This document shows, one piece after another, positions 9,635 through 20,420 of a stretch of DNA of 64,000 nucleotides. Positions within the stretch are counted from its first letter, which is position 1. Each line of letters begins with the position of its first letter. The DNA is from Parelaphostrongylus tenuis (Eukaryota > Nematoda > Chromadorea > Rhabditida > Metastrongylidae). The translations under genes and the position numbers were made by a program. The notes under the pieces were generated by a model. The model saw only the letters and a program-made list of their open reading frames with translations. It did no database searches and was not told the origin of the DNA. The stretch is taken from positions 310,001-374,000 of the forward strand of contig JAHQIW010000616.1 in NCBI GenBank assembly GCA_019055375.1. The letters are read 5' to 3'.

Positions 9635-12600
9635 CTCAAATTATTCCACGGTAAATCGTCTCGCATCTCGGCCAGCATGTACAATACGCTCCATAGATCA
9701 TCCACGCGTCCTTGTTCACCTTTATCGTGTGTATTGATGGAACAGTATCGAGTCGTACCACTGTAAAAAATTTTCAAAACGACTACTTAAAATAAAAGTT
9801 GTTAGAATATATTGAATTTTTGAGCTGTTGACTGAAAATCAGTTTATATCCCAACATTAAGTGATACGACACTCTGTCTGGACTAATACATCTGCGACAT
9901 CGCTCCTAATAGTAGGGGTGAGCTGCAGAGCAAGAGGCTCTTATGAAGCGTGCGAAAACATCGAAACGACGTAAGCCATTAGCATACCAAATTTCAGAAA
10001 TGTTTGTAGAATTATATCCGTAATAACAGCGTTGCATTGTAACATTCTAACATTTATACATTATAGACCCCCAGCCGCTCAGCACAGCAATAGAATTGCC
10101 ATTAAGTGTCGGGCTAGCCGATTAATGAACTAACAAGTGCCGCGTCGGCACCTAATCAGTCGTTCCGTGAACCGATTACAAATTGCTATAGCATTTTCTA
10201 TCTGTTGGAATAGAATCAACAACAGTTGGTCCAATCTTTCGTTAACTGTTTTCTCTGCAACCTTGGTAAAGTCTATGAAATCATTTAGGGAACGGACACC
10301 TAAATCCACGTGGCTGGCGTCTGGCGTATCTATTTTAACGTCTAATTTTTCGGCGTAGTCGTTGTAATTGTTCTTCTCTCATTGTCGTCTATATGTGCTA
10401 AAGTACTTGAGTGTATGAACCATTGTCGAGTTATCGATTTCTTTGTGCAAAAAATAAAATCAAGAAAGTTTCACTATCTTAGTGATACATTACAACGGCA
10501 TACCGAAATAAAGTTCTTGGCCGAGGTCGTCTCATTTGCGGTTTTTTATTTTCATCCATGACGATGTATTCGCGAGAGAGACCAAAATCCAGAATGTGTA
10601 AAAATCGAGAATCCAGGGTGTTGGGTTTTCCGATTGCTATATTTGCTGGTTTTAAATCCCGATGAACGAAGCCGACCTAAACGACATCCGGAAATTTTCT
10701 TTTATTTTGTGATGTTTAACAAATTAATGACACAAAAACAGTTGTCTCATGTGAGAATTTAGAAGAGTCTAGAAAGTTCTCGCCCACATCATGAATTTGT
10801 TTCACTCCAAAGAGTACGTTGATACCAACTCGAGTTTGTGTTGATATGCTGGAAATCCGGCCAACTTTCCTAGAAATAAATTTCATCATAGGAGACTTCA
10901 CACAGGTCTGTGTCATCATTAGGAGACTACTCACAGGTCTAATATGTTAGCATTACGAGTATAATAGCTGACGAATCGCGAAGAAAATATGCTATCATCC
11001 TAACACGACTTGTCTGATAGGACTTCATGTGATTTTCTACCAAAACAGCGATCAACGCTGAGGTCTGCCTGCATTTCGACACGTGGACAATGAAGCAAAA
11101 CCATCCAATATCTGAGTTTAGTGTGTGGAGCCTCTGCAATCCACACAACAGCGCTGGCCGTACCGTCCAGTAATCACACCATGCTCTCTATCTTCCTATA
11201 TTGACGAACTGGTGTCAGATCTGTATACAACGATCATTGGACTAACTTAATGTTTTGATGGGACTTCGAAAGTCATTGTATAAGCAAAATATTTAATCTT
11301 CACAGCGCGTATGATAGAGTCGAATACATGTTGCCGCTCTCAGGGGTTAATCAAAGCAACACGCTTCATCTATTATCGCTTAGCTTCAGATTTTCTAAAC
11401 TTGCCAGCTTAACATACTAAAGTCCTACCTGGGTGTCGAAGTGCGATGTGTACAACGAGAAATCCTAAATTTTCATCCCAAACATGAGTACTTGAAATTC
11501 ATTTAGCTACCTTTGGCGAAGTTCTTTGTGATGCCAAACTACAGATGTGAAGGATCTCGTCAGAAAAATTATGGTGCTCTAGTGTTATCCTTGTATGTAA
11601 AAAAGTGGTGGGACTCTCGGCATTCCTGAGGGATGCATCATAGTCTTCATCAAACAACGTAAGAGGTAAATTAATGTATATCCGGTCATAACAATGACTA
11701 GCGATGGCCGACTGATCATAAAATCAGTGCTGGTATCCTCTTGGACAGGCGTTGTAGCAATTCGTCGACTCCGGTGATATGAAAGGTTTAGTAAGCCTTT
11801 GGCGAGAAGCAGGACCGTCAATCACCTGCTGTTACAGCACTCTAACTACTGTTATACACGTATCCTTGAATGTGTTAATACACATGTACATATGAAAACT
11901 AAAAGGTGTAAAAATATGGGAGCTCTCCACTAATTAAAGTCCTACAATTTTTTTGTAAACGAGAAGATCGCAAACCTTTGTAAAGTAACAAGAGTATCAC
12001 CGAGTAATGTCATCACCATATAGCAATATTTTTCTTTCTTTCCGGAATGTATTAACTGTGGAACATGTGGTAAACCGGATAAGCGACGGAGAACCTCAAG
12101 CACAAGATGACATTATAGCGATAGCTTTGGCTACTAGTTTTACAAGATGAAGCCCACTTACCTTTACTTCCAGCTTCAATACTGTTCCACCAGCTACGAA
12201 ATTCGACTCAGCTTTTAATGCAGCCTAAAAAGTCACCCTGAAAAGTCACTCTTTTTGGTTTAGCTACGCATAACGATTAAAATGCGGTCATTGAATTGAC
12301 TCGATTAGAGCAAATACACATAGCTTTTCTGCCAGCTAATTATCCATATTAAAATCGTAGAACAGCGCTTGCAACGCAGTAGTTGGAGATGCTCAGCGTC
12401 GCACACAAGGTTGATTGTTCTTTTTCGCACATGGCTCACCAAGCCTTCCATCTTCCGAGGTCGGTGAACTGGTGGTACACTTGCCTGGAAGAGTAAGTAG
12501 CACTGATTTAGTGCATCGGTAAGCCCACAAGTCATTGTTAAGGTCAGATATGCATTCAGTCACTTCAGACGAAGCTAAAAATTGAAGAATGCATGGCGCC

Positions 12601-14110
12601 CATCCCTCAGATATTGATGAACGCCGAGATCTTTAATCTTAATCGTTTCCAACGAAAAGAAAGTTTCATTTCTTCTCCGATCAAGAAAATGCTGGGGCTT
12701 TCCACAATTGAAGTCCAAGCGATTGAATGACATCATACTAAGGTTACAACAGCATTGTAACCTGTTTCGATTGGCAAATCATGTTGACAAATACATTGTG
12801 CGTAGTGGATGAAGCCGCACTGGTATCGCATCGTTTCATCAGCTGCGAACATTGCCTCCACTTTTTCCAAAGTGTTTATCATATCATCATATGGAGCAGC
12901 TTTTGTCTAAAATAGCTACTATAATAGTTTTTATTATATGCACCATTAATTGACCCTAACTGCCTTTGATAAAGCGGCGGCGCACACATTAGCGTTGTTG
13001 GAGATCAGCACTTCATATACTTGAACACTTTTAGGGCTCATTACCGACATTAATTCAAAGAAGACAATCAAGTATTTGACTGCATAATAGAGAGATTCCG
13101 CACTACACATGAAAACATGTGAGTAGTACAATGGTTAAATGTGCCCACAATATACGCAGGACTTGACCCCGCGGTCTTGCGTTCGCCAAGCCTTCCATCT
13201 TCTAGGACCACAATTTAGCTGACTTCTCTGGAAGGTAAGCTACACTGACGTGATATATTGGTGGATTTCCGCAAATTATTATTTTAGCGAAATATACATC
13301 GACGCTTGGCGAAGTCGCATATATGGTGCATTATTGCTAATGGATTGATCACTGCTGAAAACTTAACTCTTCTAATCTTCATGATGAAATTTTGAGAAAA
13401 TTGAAGAAAGAATTTCTTGATGACTTTAAAATCACTGAAAATTAGCACTTCTATTGGATTTTACATTAATCAGATTCAGATAGCTTCAAGTCAAGTAGAG
13501 GTTTATAGAGCAATGGAGGCAATTATAGTAGAGTTCTTCAAGCATTACAGTTATAATGCTTTGTTGGAATCCTAAGTTGTATTACATTTAGCAGTAAAGC
13601 AGTAGAGTAGTAGTTGACTTTACTCTACAAGCACCGTTACGGCCCTTGATCCACCAATCATAATCAACCACCGTAATCTGTGAACTCCATAAACATATAG
13701 AATGTTTCTAGAGAAGTGATCTCTTCCGTAATCAGCAAGCGCACAAAATAAAAGTGTGCAAGTTGATTGCTTCAATCCTTGTTCATAGATTAACAAGCGT
13801 CTCCATCGGCGTTAAGGAGAACTGAAGTAGAGAAGACGGAAGTACTACTGATCATGTTTGTGAATTATCCACGAATTTTCTTAATGTTTTTCCTACACAG
13901 TCAAAGTGGCATCATCGATTACGGTAGAACGTCACCTAATGAAGTGCTCATCCTGAAGATTTCATCATAAGGCACAAACCTGAAAGCCTGCATTTGTAGT
14001 ATCTTGCACTTTGTAGACTGCACCGCAACCACCTTCGCCTAATTTCTTTACAATTTTCCATCGATTTCCAATTACCGTTCCTTTTGGTATTTCTACTGGA
14101 CCGGTGTCTC
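9635..14110 (-). CDS. CK1-group, TTBK-like protein kinase (six exons seen, C-lobe incomplete)
   Basis: A Ser/Thr protein kinase gene is reconstructed from splice sites and phase. Exons in coding order: 14110-13980 (VIGNRWKIVKKL, Gly loop GEGGCGAVYKV); 12224-12162 (AALKAES, beta-3 Lys; LKLEVK, alpha-C Glu); 12094-11976 (VLRRL, HSGKKEKYCYMVMTLLG hinge); 10869-10788 (STQTRVGINVLFGVKQIHD); 10676-10504 (VGFVHRDLKPANIAIG catalytic loop, ILDFGLSREY, RRPRPRTLF); 9760-9635 (RGTTRYCSINTH activation segment, GRVDDLWSVLYMLAEM, DDLPW). All five junctions keep the frame. The GTTRYCS, RRPRPR and LAEMRDDLPW blocks are typical of nematode TTBK-like kinases. The start codon and upstream exons were not found. 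After LPWNNLR the frame reads IVVSLINLFQ and then stops, and no exon for the rest of the C-lobe was recognised. The gene may be truncated, or its last exons may be too diverged for me to see. Introns hold SINE copies. Confidence 0.85.
10137..10375 (-). CDS. Coding-like open stretch inside kinase intron 5
   Basis: About 78 codons without a stop follow an in-frame TGA. They read EKNNYNDYAEKLDVKIDTPD, then SHVDLGVRSLNDFIDFTKVA, then VNERLDQLLLILFQQIENAI. Composition is hydrophilic and protein-like, with no clear start or splice sites. It lies on the kinase strand between the exon ending RTLF and the exon starting RGTTRYC, which join in phase without it. It may be a fragment of an inserted element or a cassette exon. 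I do not recognise the family. Confidence 0.3.
11138..11345 (+). repeat. tRNA-derived SINE family A, decayed copy
   Basis: Blocks in the same order as the intact copy at 49.9 kb are visible: tatattgacgaactggtgtcag, cgaaagtcattgtataagc, and tctcaggggttaatcaaagc near the 3' end. It lies in kinase intron 3, antisense to the gene. Confidence 0.45.
12375..12640 (+). repeat. tRNA-derived SINE family A, good copy
   Basis: It aligns along its length with the SINE at 49,922-50,241: gttggagatgctcagcgtcg, CATGGCTCACCAAGCC, gaggtcggtgaactggt, agccCACAAGTCATTGTTAAG, CAGATATGCATTCAGTCAC, GCATGGCGCCCATCCCTC and GAACGCCGAGATCTTT. It lies in kinase intron 1, antisense. Confidence 0.8.
12762..13102 (-). CDS. 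Two coding-like exons inside kinase intron 1, unknown product
   Basis: Exon 13102-12961 follows the acceptor TTTTCATGTGTAG and reads AESLYYAVKYLIVFFELMSV, then SVQVYEVLISNNANVCAAAL, ending SKA before a weak donor (GCA|GTTAGG). Exon 12906-12762 follows TATTTTAG, reads TKAAPYDDMINTLEKVEAMF, then AADETMRYQCGFIHYAQCIC and QHDLPIET, and ends at GTTACA. The two join in phase 0, and composition is convincingly protein-like. They lie on the same strand as the kinase, between its first two known exons, which already join in frame without them. A nested gene, an alternative product or a mis-assembled neighbour are all possible. I do not recognise the family. Confidence 0.45.
13139..13335 (+). repeat. 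tRNA-derived SINE family A, partial copy
   Basis: It shares TTCGCCAAGCCTTCCATCTT, ctaggaccacaatttagctg, and ctggaaggtaagctacactga with the copy at 12.4 kb. Confidence 0.6.
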
Positions 14111-14740
14111 CTGTAATGAGTGTTTTTAGATAAATGAATACTTCGAGCCGGAGAAATTGTTATTAACAGGTGAAGTTATCTAGATAGTTTGATTCATTGT
14201 CTCACATAGATATCAATAAATCAAGGTAATATAACCGTCGGTGATGAGTGTAATGAATCGATATCAAGTCATCTACATTATGGTATAAGCTGAGTTAAAT
14301 CATGAAGCTTACCCATGAAACCACTGAGTAGTATCGAGTAACTATAAAATGAATCCTACCCGTGTCATTTTTAATAGCTTCGCCGTGATGATAATGATAA
14401 AAAAACAAAACAAACAAATGGAAAGGAGGGCAATTTTCCATTCGACACAGACTTTCAAGCATAAATGATAATTAGGGTGTTCTAGTCTGCACACTGTCAC
14501 CTGTCATTCAGTATTTGATTTCAATTTGACTGATTAGAGTCCTACTACGAGCACACGTAAAATTTTAACAGAGTCTAGAAAAGAAATGCGACTTGGTAGT
14601 AATCTGAAAACTTTTCATGTGATTTTGATTAAATGAGCTCACAAGATCTTATTCCACAAAGTTTTCACCGAGGCTATCCTTTTAATCCCACAGAGTTTTG
14701 ACCTTAACATTGCCTTTTAGAATTCACATATCATTAAATT
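14111..14740. other. Upstream of the first recognised kinase exon
   Basis: AT-rich. It should hold an intron or the promoter of the kinase gene, but I could not place a start codon or an upstream exon. Confidence 0.35.
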
Positions 14741-14753
14741 CTATTTTCTAGTT

Positions 14754-14945
14754 ATGAAATCACTTGCTACTCAAATTTGGATTGCCTGTTTTTTCTTGGT
14801 GTCAGTATCCGAGCATTTCTTCTATTCTTGCTATTGTTTTGGAACAGTCGACAAGGTGGTTGAATTCAAGTGTTCGCTTGGAGGCAAGTCATGGATCTGT
14901 CACCAATTCTCCTTATTGACTTCTCCCTTGCTCAAACATGGCTGA
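14754..14945 (+). CDS. Candidate small secreted or membrane peptide, 63 codons
   Basis: The ATG at 14754 follows CTATTTTCTAG by two bases. TTTTCTAG is a strong nematode acceptor and so near an ATG is the usual layout of a trans-splice site. The ORF starts MKSLATQIWIACFFLVSVSE, a plausible signal peptide (positive residue, hydrophobic stretch, small residues), followed by a short part with four Cys and ending LTSPLLKHG. It may be a complete single-exon peptide or a first exon using a donor after GTVDK (GTGGTT). I do not recognise it, and a chance ORF is possible. Confidence 0.35.
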   Translation: MKSLATQIWIACFFLVSVSEHFFYSCYCFGTVDKVVEFKCSLGGKSWICHQFSLLTSPLLKHG

Positions 14946-14949
14946 CAAG

Positions 14950-17300
14950 AAAGAATTCAAAATGCTATGTGAATCATCAGGCGGAAGTCTGTATTTCAGG
15001 ATAAGATGTCAAAAATTAAGATGACAGATCCAAAATTTTTTCTAAAACACTTCTCGCCATAACACTATCACAGGATCATTATCTCCTTTTTCCTAATTTT
15101 TTTTCTTTTTCTCACAATCGTCCTTCACCATCGGACTATGCCTAAATAGGATCAGCAAGAACACTATTCCGAAGTAGAGTGTTTCCAGGGTAGGGTCCGT
15201 AAGGTTGGGAATGATTCTATTTTTTGAACTAGTTGCAGAGGATGGATATTTTGACGAGGCGGTAATGCTTTGAAGCATCCGCGTCAATGTAAACAGAAAC
15301 ATAATACACTAAATTTTTCGTGAAGACAAGCAAACCTCTAGAGAAAACAACTTTCGAGATTGGAGAGCGTGATCACTTGAAAACGAGGTAGGCTCGACTT
15401 TTGGATAAAGCATTGGCGATTTGATGTGCTATGGCCATCGGCCAGGAGTCCCTTTCCTAGTTTTCTGATAAACTGGGAAGAAACTTACAGATGTCTTTAC
15501 ACAAGTACAGAGCAATCACATGAAGCACGGAGACTGTGTGAAAGCCTGCAAAAATCGTAAGATAAGTCGTACTAAATCGGTTAATACAAGGTTGGAGTTC
15601 TCTAGAAAGACATGTCAGAAGTAGACAGAAGAGAACAGGAAATGCTGGGTGACCTGAATGAAACGATGTCAGTGTTGTTTCTTATTGATAACTGATTCAC
15701 CACAGGATTGTCTTCGGAAGAAAGCATGCATTATTGTTATGATGTTGAAAGGCACTGTAAGTAAAAATTATCGGCCCACGATTTTCGACAGGACTTGGAG
15801 CCAATACAATCCAATAGTAACCATTAGTAGTGACCATTATGCATTTTCAGCCTAGTCATCTAGATACTTCCTCTGTTTTCGTTCCACCCAATCGACTGCC
15901 TCATCTGAATCTTATCAGACTGGTGAACTTTTGTGGCGACTTATACTTTGCTACAAATTAACCCGTTTGCGACGGCGTGTAGCGGTAGCGGTACACCATT
16001 GTGAAAGCCTTTCTCATTGGACAAAACTTTTCCTCTACGTTTCTAAAAATCATTCAAAAGCACAAATCTCTGCCATTTCACTAGTGCTGAATTCAAAAAA
16101 AGCTTCTCATTGCGTTGAAGTAGCAAAAAAACATTATGTTTAACACACAGCTTGCTTTTAACCGGCTGAGGCCTGTGGATGGCTTTTTGCTAAATTATTA
16201 CTTATCACTCGTAGCTCAAATCTCAAGAATTTTGGTATGCGACCAGTTTTCCGGAAGATGTCTAGAGAACGCTGTAAAAGCGAAGGAAATGTTGCATTTC
16301 ACTCTCAAAGTAGTTACCCCGCCGCTTGAACCTCATAACGGAATTACTGGTAGCTATAAGTAAAGTTCGTATGCTAGAGATGTATTATAGCCATAAAAAA
16401 ACGGAATTTCGAAAAGGGAATTTTATGGAGGCAGCTGTGATTAAGAGAACCACCGCCATTTTCGAGAATTTCAATTCTTCAACGAGGCTACCACATCCAT
16501 GTGAGAAGAGCATACTTTCAACCCCTGTTGTACATTTCTATTGTCTGTAATGTGAGTATTTAGCTTGGAAGCACATCTTCTACAACCAAGCACTTCTATT
16601 AGAAGTTTACTTAGAGGTATTTTTGGTATATAGCTGGAGTAAGTGTAGGAAGAGAGCGCATTCTTCATTGCGGAGAGTACTTCTTTGGAAGAATACATAT
16701 TTCTCATTAATAGTTTGCATAACATCGATGTTGCAAGCCATTTACCACAAATATTCATTCAACAAACAACGACTTATAGAACTAACATCCGGCAGCAACA
16801 ATTTACCCAACAATTCACTACCGCTAAGTACTTTATCATTCGTGCTTGAAAGTGGTCTTTTTACAATCATTAACAGTATATCCTAAAATAACCAACTAGT
16901 ATTTCATCGTCGCCTACGCAGTATACAGTACATATTGTGACGTTTTTGAATTATACTAAACAGCCCCCTTCTGCGAAGACTTAGAACGCTTACGACCACA
17001 TTTTGAATAGGAATGATTGCAACATTCTAAACAGATAATTTTCTTACATACACTGCACCTTGTAATGCATTCGTTCAGCGTTTAAAAGGACAAATAGGCA
17101 CACTTAAAGTTAAAATAAAGTCGATATGCCGAAACAATGAAGGAACTGAAAATATGCGGCACTTATTAATTCTTCTAAAAAACAATTGTCCATTCGCGCA
17201 CGCGATCCTCCCGCAGCTCGTAAAAATCGACTTTTTCTCCCAAATCACAACTCTATATAATTGAACATAAACGTACATCTGATATTTATTCATATATAAG
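14950..17300. other. Intergenic, nothing recognised
   Basis: Several short ORFs on both strands, none with coding-like composition plus splice signals. No clear repeat similarity was noticed. Confidence 0.4.
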
Positions 17301-17319
17301 GAGAGTTATCAATGAAGTA

Positions 17320-17342
17320 ATGTGGCATGCAGCATGCCACAT
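17320..17342. other. Perfect 11-bp hairpin with one-base spacer
   Basis: ATGTGGCATGC, A, GCATGCCACAT. The inner GCATGC is itself palindromic. It could form a cruciform or be a remnant of a small inverted-repeat element. Confidence 0.6.
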
Positions 17343-17699
17343 CATTTTTGACAAACCATTCATTGTTTTCCATTTTATTCACTGCTACCACTCTTGTGCA
17401 CTATATAAAATGCAAAAAGATCAGAACTATTACATTTATATTTTGATAACCTTCGTACAATTCTCTACAATTAACTAAATGCTAAATTTAGTAAGACTGC
17501 GTAAAACCAGCGCCTCACCTTTCTTCATCAAAATAGACATATATAGGAATCAAAATCACATGAACATGTAGAGAGAATCGTGCTATAGCATAGTGATATA
17601 AGAAAACCAATTTTTTTAAACGAAGGAAAGACCTCATTGAACAGCGAAAATCGCGCACCGTTGCGCGATTCGAGGTGCGCGTATCGATTTACATTGTCG

Positions 17700-17985
17700 T
17701 CCCGAACGGGTTATTAGCACGTGTATTATTAGGCGTGCCAGCGAGTTGTTAGCGAGAGTCGCTGAATCGATCCCCGTTTGAGCTCACTCAGCCTTCTCTT
17801 CCGCAGTTTTTGGGAGCCGACAAATTGGTAGCAGACTTCTCTAGAGGATTGCTGCAGAAACTTGGTACATCACTACTCCATCGAAAGTCATTGTGTAAGA
17901 CCGGCTAAACATTCTGTCACCTCCATGATAGAACGAATGGAGTCGAAAGGTATATTTCACAGGAGTTGATCATCAAAGAGAATCT
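17700..17985 (+). repeat. tRNA-derived SINE family A or relative, decayed
   Basis: The tRNA-like head (gttgttagcgagagtcgctg, then TCGATCCCC) is followed by SINE A body blocks: agccgacaaattggtagcag, CGAAAGTCATTGTGTAAG and a 3' part with aggagttgatcatcaaaga. Confidence 0.5.
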
Positions 17986-17989
17986 CATT

Positions 17990-19240
17990 TATAAATGAAC
18001 TCTCATTTTTAAAGCTAGTGTAGAAAAGTCGGTACGGTTTTTGTAAGGTTTTAATCTACCAGAGCAATACCCAATAGCGATGTGCTGGCTTTTTTTTGTG
18101 GAATCACGAAGCCACAATTTAATTGAGGAAAATAGGCGTTGAATTTGCATATGTGCCCATATTTGTACCGATATCTGATGTAACAAGTTAGTGAACTCGA
18201 GCTCTCAGATAGGAATCCCCCAAACAGATTCGTTCTCCTAATATCAACTCAATCCGACCTGCGGAGAATGGAGAGTGTGGTTTATGCTGTATACGAAGAA
18301 TTCAACCAAAGTTTCGAACTGATGGGCGTCTATATCCAATGGACTGCTGTCACAAATAGGTAAAACAGTGAGAAGCAGAAAAAAAACTATATAAGCAGAA
18401 AACGATAAATGACTACTTTTCTTCTGTCATGATATATTTCATACTTTCGAGTGCGGTGATACAAAACAACATAAGTAACCATCTCACCACTATGGCTAGA
18501 CAGCCTTCTACCTCACAATCTACCGAACACCATTCACCAACGCAATTCAAAAGAGTTCAGTTAATTGGTGCGAGGCTTAGCTGCAAAAGAGATAAGTAGC
18601 ACACTGGTTTGTCCAGTAGCTCAACTCGAAAACTTCTGCACGAAGAAATTTGCTTGCACTCTTTCCTAGCCTATTTGCAGATGTAACGTTAGTATAATGG
18701 CTCAATCGTTGAGAAAAATTGTGGAAATTAATTTTGCGTTTATATGCTTTTTACTGACAAGCCTTGAGAAGTTTACTGTAGTTTATTATACCGACTCGTC
18801 TTTGTTGTTTTCTATTTCACAAATCCCTTCATAGCTTAAGAATCTTCATACCTTTTCCTTACCTTTCTATTTTTGTGCTTTTCTACAGTAGAAGTTTCTT
18901 CCCATACAAAAATTGTAAACAGCCGCCAATCTTAGAAGATGAAGTGCTTGGTTAACACAGGTTGGGAACTCAATTTTGCACGTCTTGAGAGATAGTTCCA
19001 TGCTGCATAATATCAGCACTTAATACGTTGAGAACCGTATGGTATCTATATATTGCCATGGTCTACTCGCGCGCCAGGATTTGTACGGCGGACGCGCAAG
19101 CAACGGATATGTGGTATCTGGTAGATTTATTTCATAAAAAGACACAATCACTAGCGAATGATGAAATATCACAAAAGGCTCTCATAAAGGTTTTTGTGTT
19201 TTTTTAACTATAAAGAAAGGTCGTATGTCAAGAAAGCAAC
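17990..19240. other. Intergenic, nothing recognised
   Basis: AT-rich, no supported feature. Confidence 0.35.
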
Positions 19241-19249
19241 TGTTTTTCA

Positions 19250-20420
19250 ATAAGGAAAGCCACGTCTTCCCAAAACACATTTCCAACTATTATACAACAC
19301 TTGTTCACACTTGTTCCTTTTTTTGAGCTCATGTTTCTGTAGTCGTTCAATAGCTCGGAGAATGCCAATTTTGATAATGAGCTTGGTTTCTGGTGCTACC
19401 TTCAGACTACGCTTTACTAGTGAACAAAAGGTAACGTTTTGTAATCGCAGTCCATTTTTCCAACTTCACAGCGGAATTTTTGGCACTATAGTGAAAATGT
19501 GAATCAGATAACATAGGTATCATTTTCATAGATTATATCGTTTTCCTATAATCTTAGTTCTGGTTAAAACAACGCCCATTGGTCTCAAAAATTTCTACTT
19601 TCCATTGTGATATTTGCATCCTTAAGATAATAACGCAGTTCCAACTTTACTGCATATTAAAATCGACGATAATGTAAAACTGTAATTCGTAAACACTTTG
19701 TCTTCAATGTACAGTTTCTATGAGGAATTGAAAAAGGGTTTTAGCATATAGTCGAAGTAAGTCTTGATAGATTCCGCCTACAGTAATTTGAGAAGACTTC
19801 TGTGAGAACTAGACCGTTTTTTCACACTCAACATTCTTCTGTTCGTCATAGATAGCTGATTGTTGGAGGGACTTACACTAACATATTTTTAGTGGAAAAT
19901 GCTCAGTAATCTCCACTTTTCATCACGAACTATATATTGGACCTCGTTCGCTGGACAAAGTTTCTTCATAGGGCTATTGATAATCATTCGAAAGCTTCAT
20001 TCTCTGGCTACAGCTCGCCGTAACCGGTTTTTCAAAGCATTGTCTTATAATGCTGTAAAACCTGCAATAAAATTATGTTTCACCCACCACAAGTTTTTTT
20101 TTCTCATCTCGCCTATATTTCGCTGGTCAAAACTCCTTCCTTAGAGTGCTAATATTTTGCTGTGTTTGCTTTTTTGAGAAAACTGTGGGAAAAAGAACAC
20201 AAAATGCGTTTTACAACAAACACACCTATTATTGTTTTCTTCAGCATGAGCATATATTATGTTGTTAAAAGTTGCAGAGTGTTGAGACTTATTGTCATAA
20301 TACGCAATAATGTAAAGTTATGTGCAAAAACGTTTGCGTCAGCTGGGATAAAGTACAATCCAGTACAATCCCAGCTGACGCAAACGTTTTTGCACACTAC
20401 TCTACATAACTAGGTATATT
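19250..20420 (+). repeat. Long dispersed repeat D, copy 1
   Basis: Blocks shared in order with 45,735-46,385 are: tttccaactattatacaac; ATAATCATTCGAAAGC; aatgctgtaaaacctgcaataaaattatgtttcacc; TCGCTGGTCAAAACTCCTTCCTTAGAGTGCTA; and a terminal palindrome containing CAGCTGACGCAAACG. Both copies therefore carry a module C-type end. Neither has an intact ORF. It may be a longer or parental form of the module C elements. Confidence 0.55.
20324..20397. repeat. Module C palindrome, 27-bp perfect arms
   Basis: The left arm starts GTGCAAAAACGTTTGCGTCA and ends GCTGGGA. The right arm is its exact complement, separated by a spacer holding the direct repeat AGTACAATCC. The arms consist of the outer flank and the CTGACGC end of the module C tRNA-like sequence, so this is a module C inverted pair that has lost both tRNA bodies. 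Confidence 0.75.
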
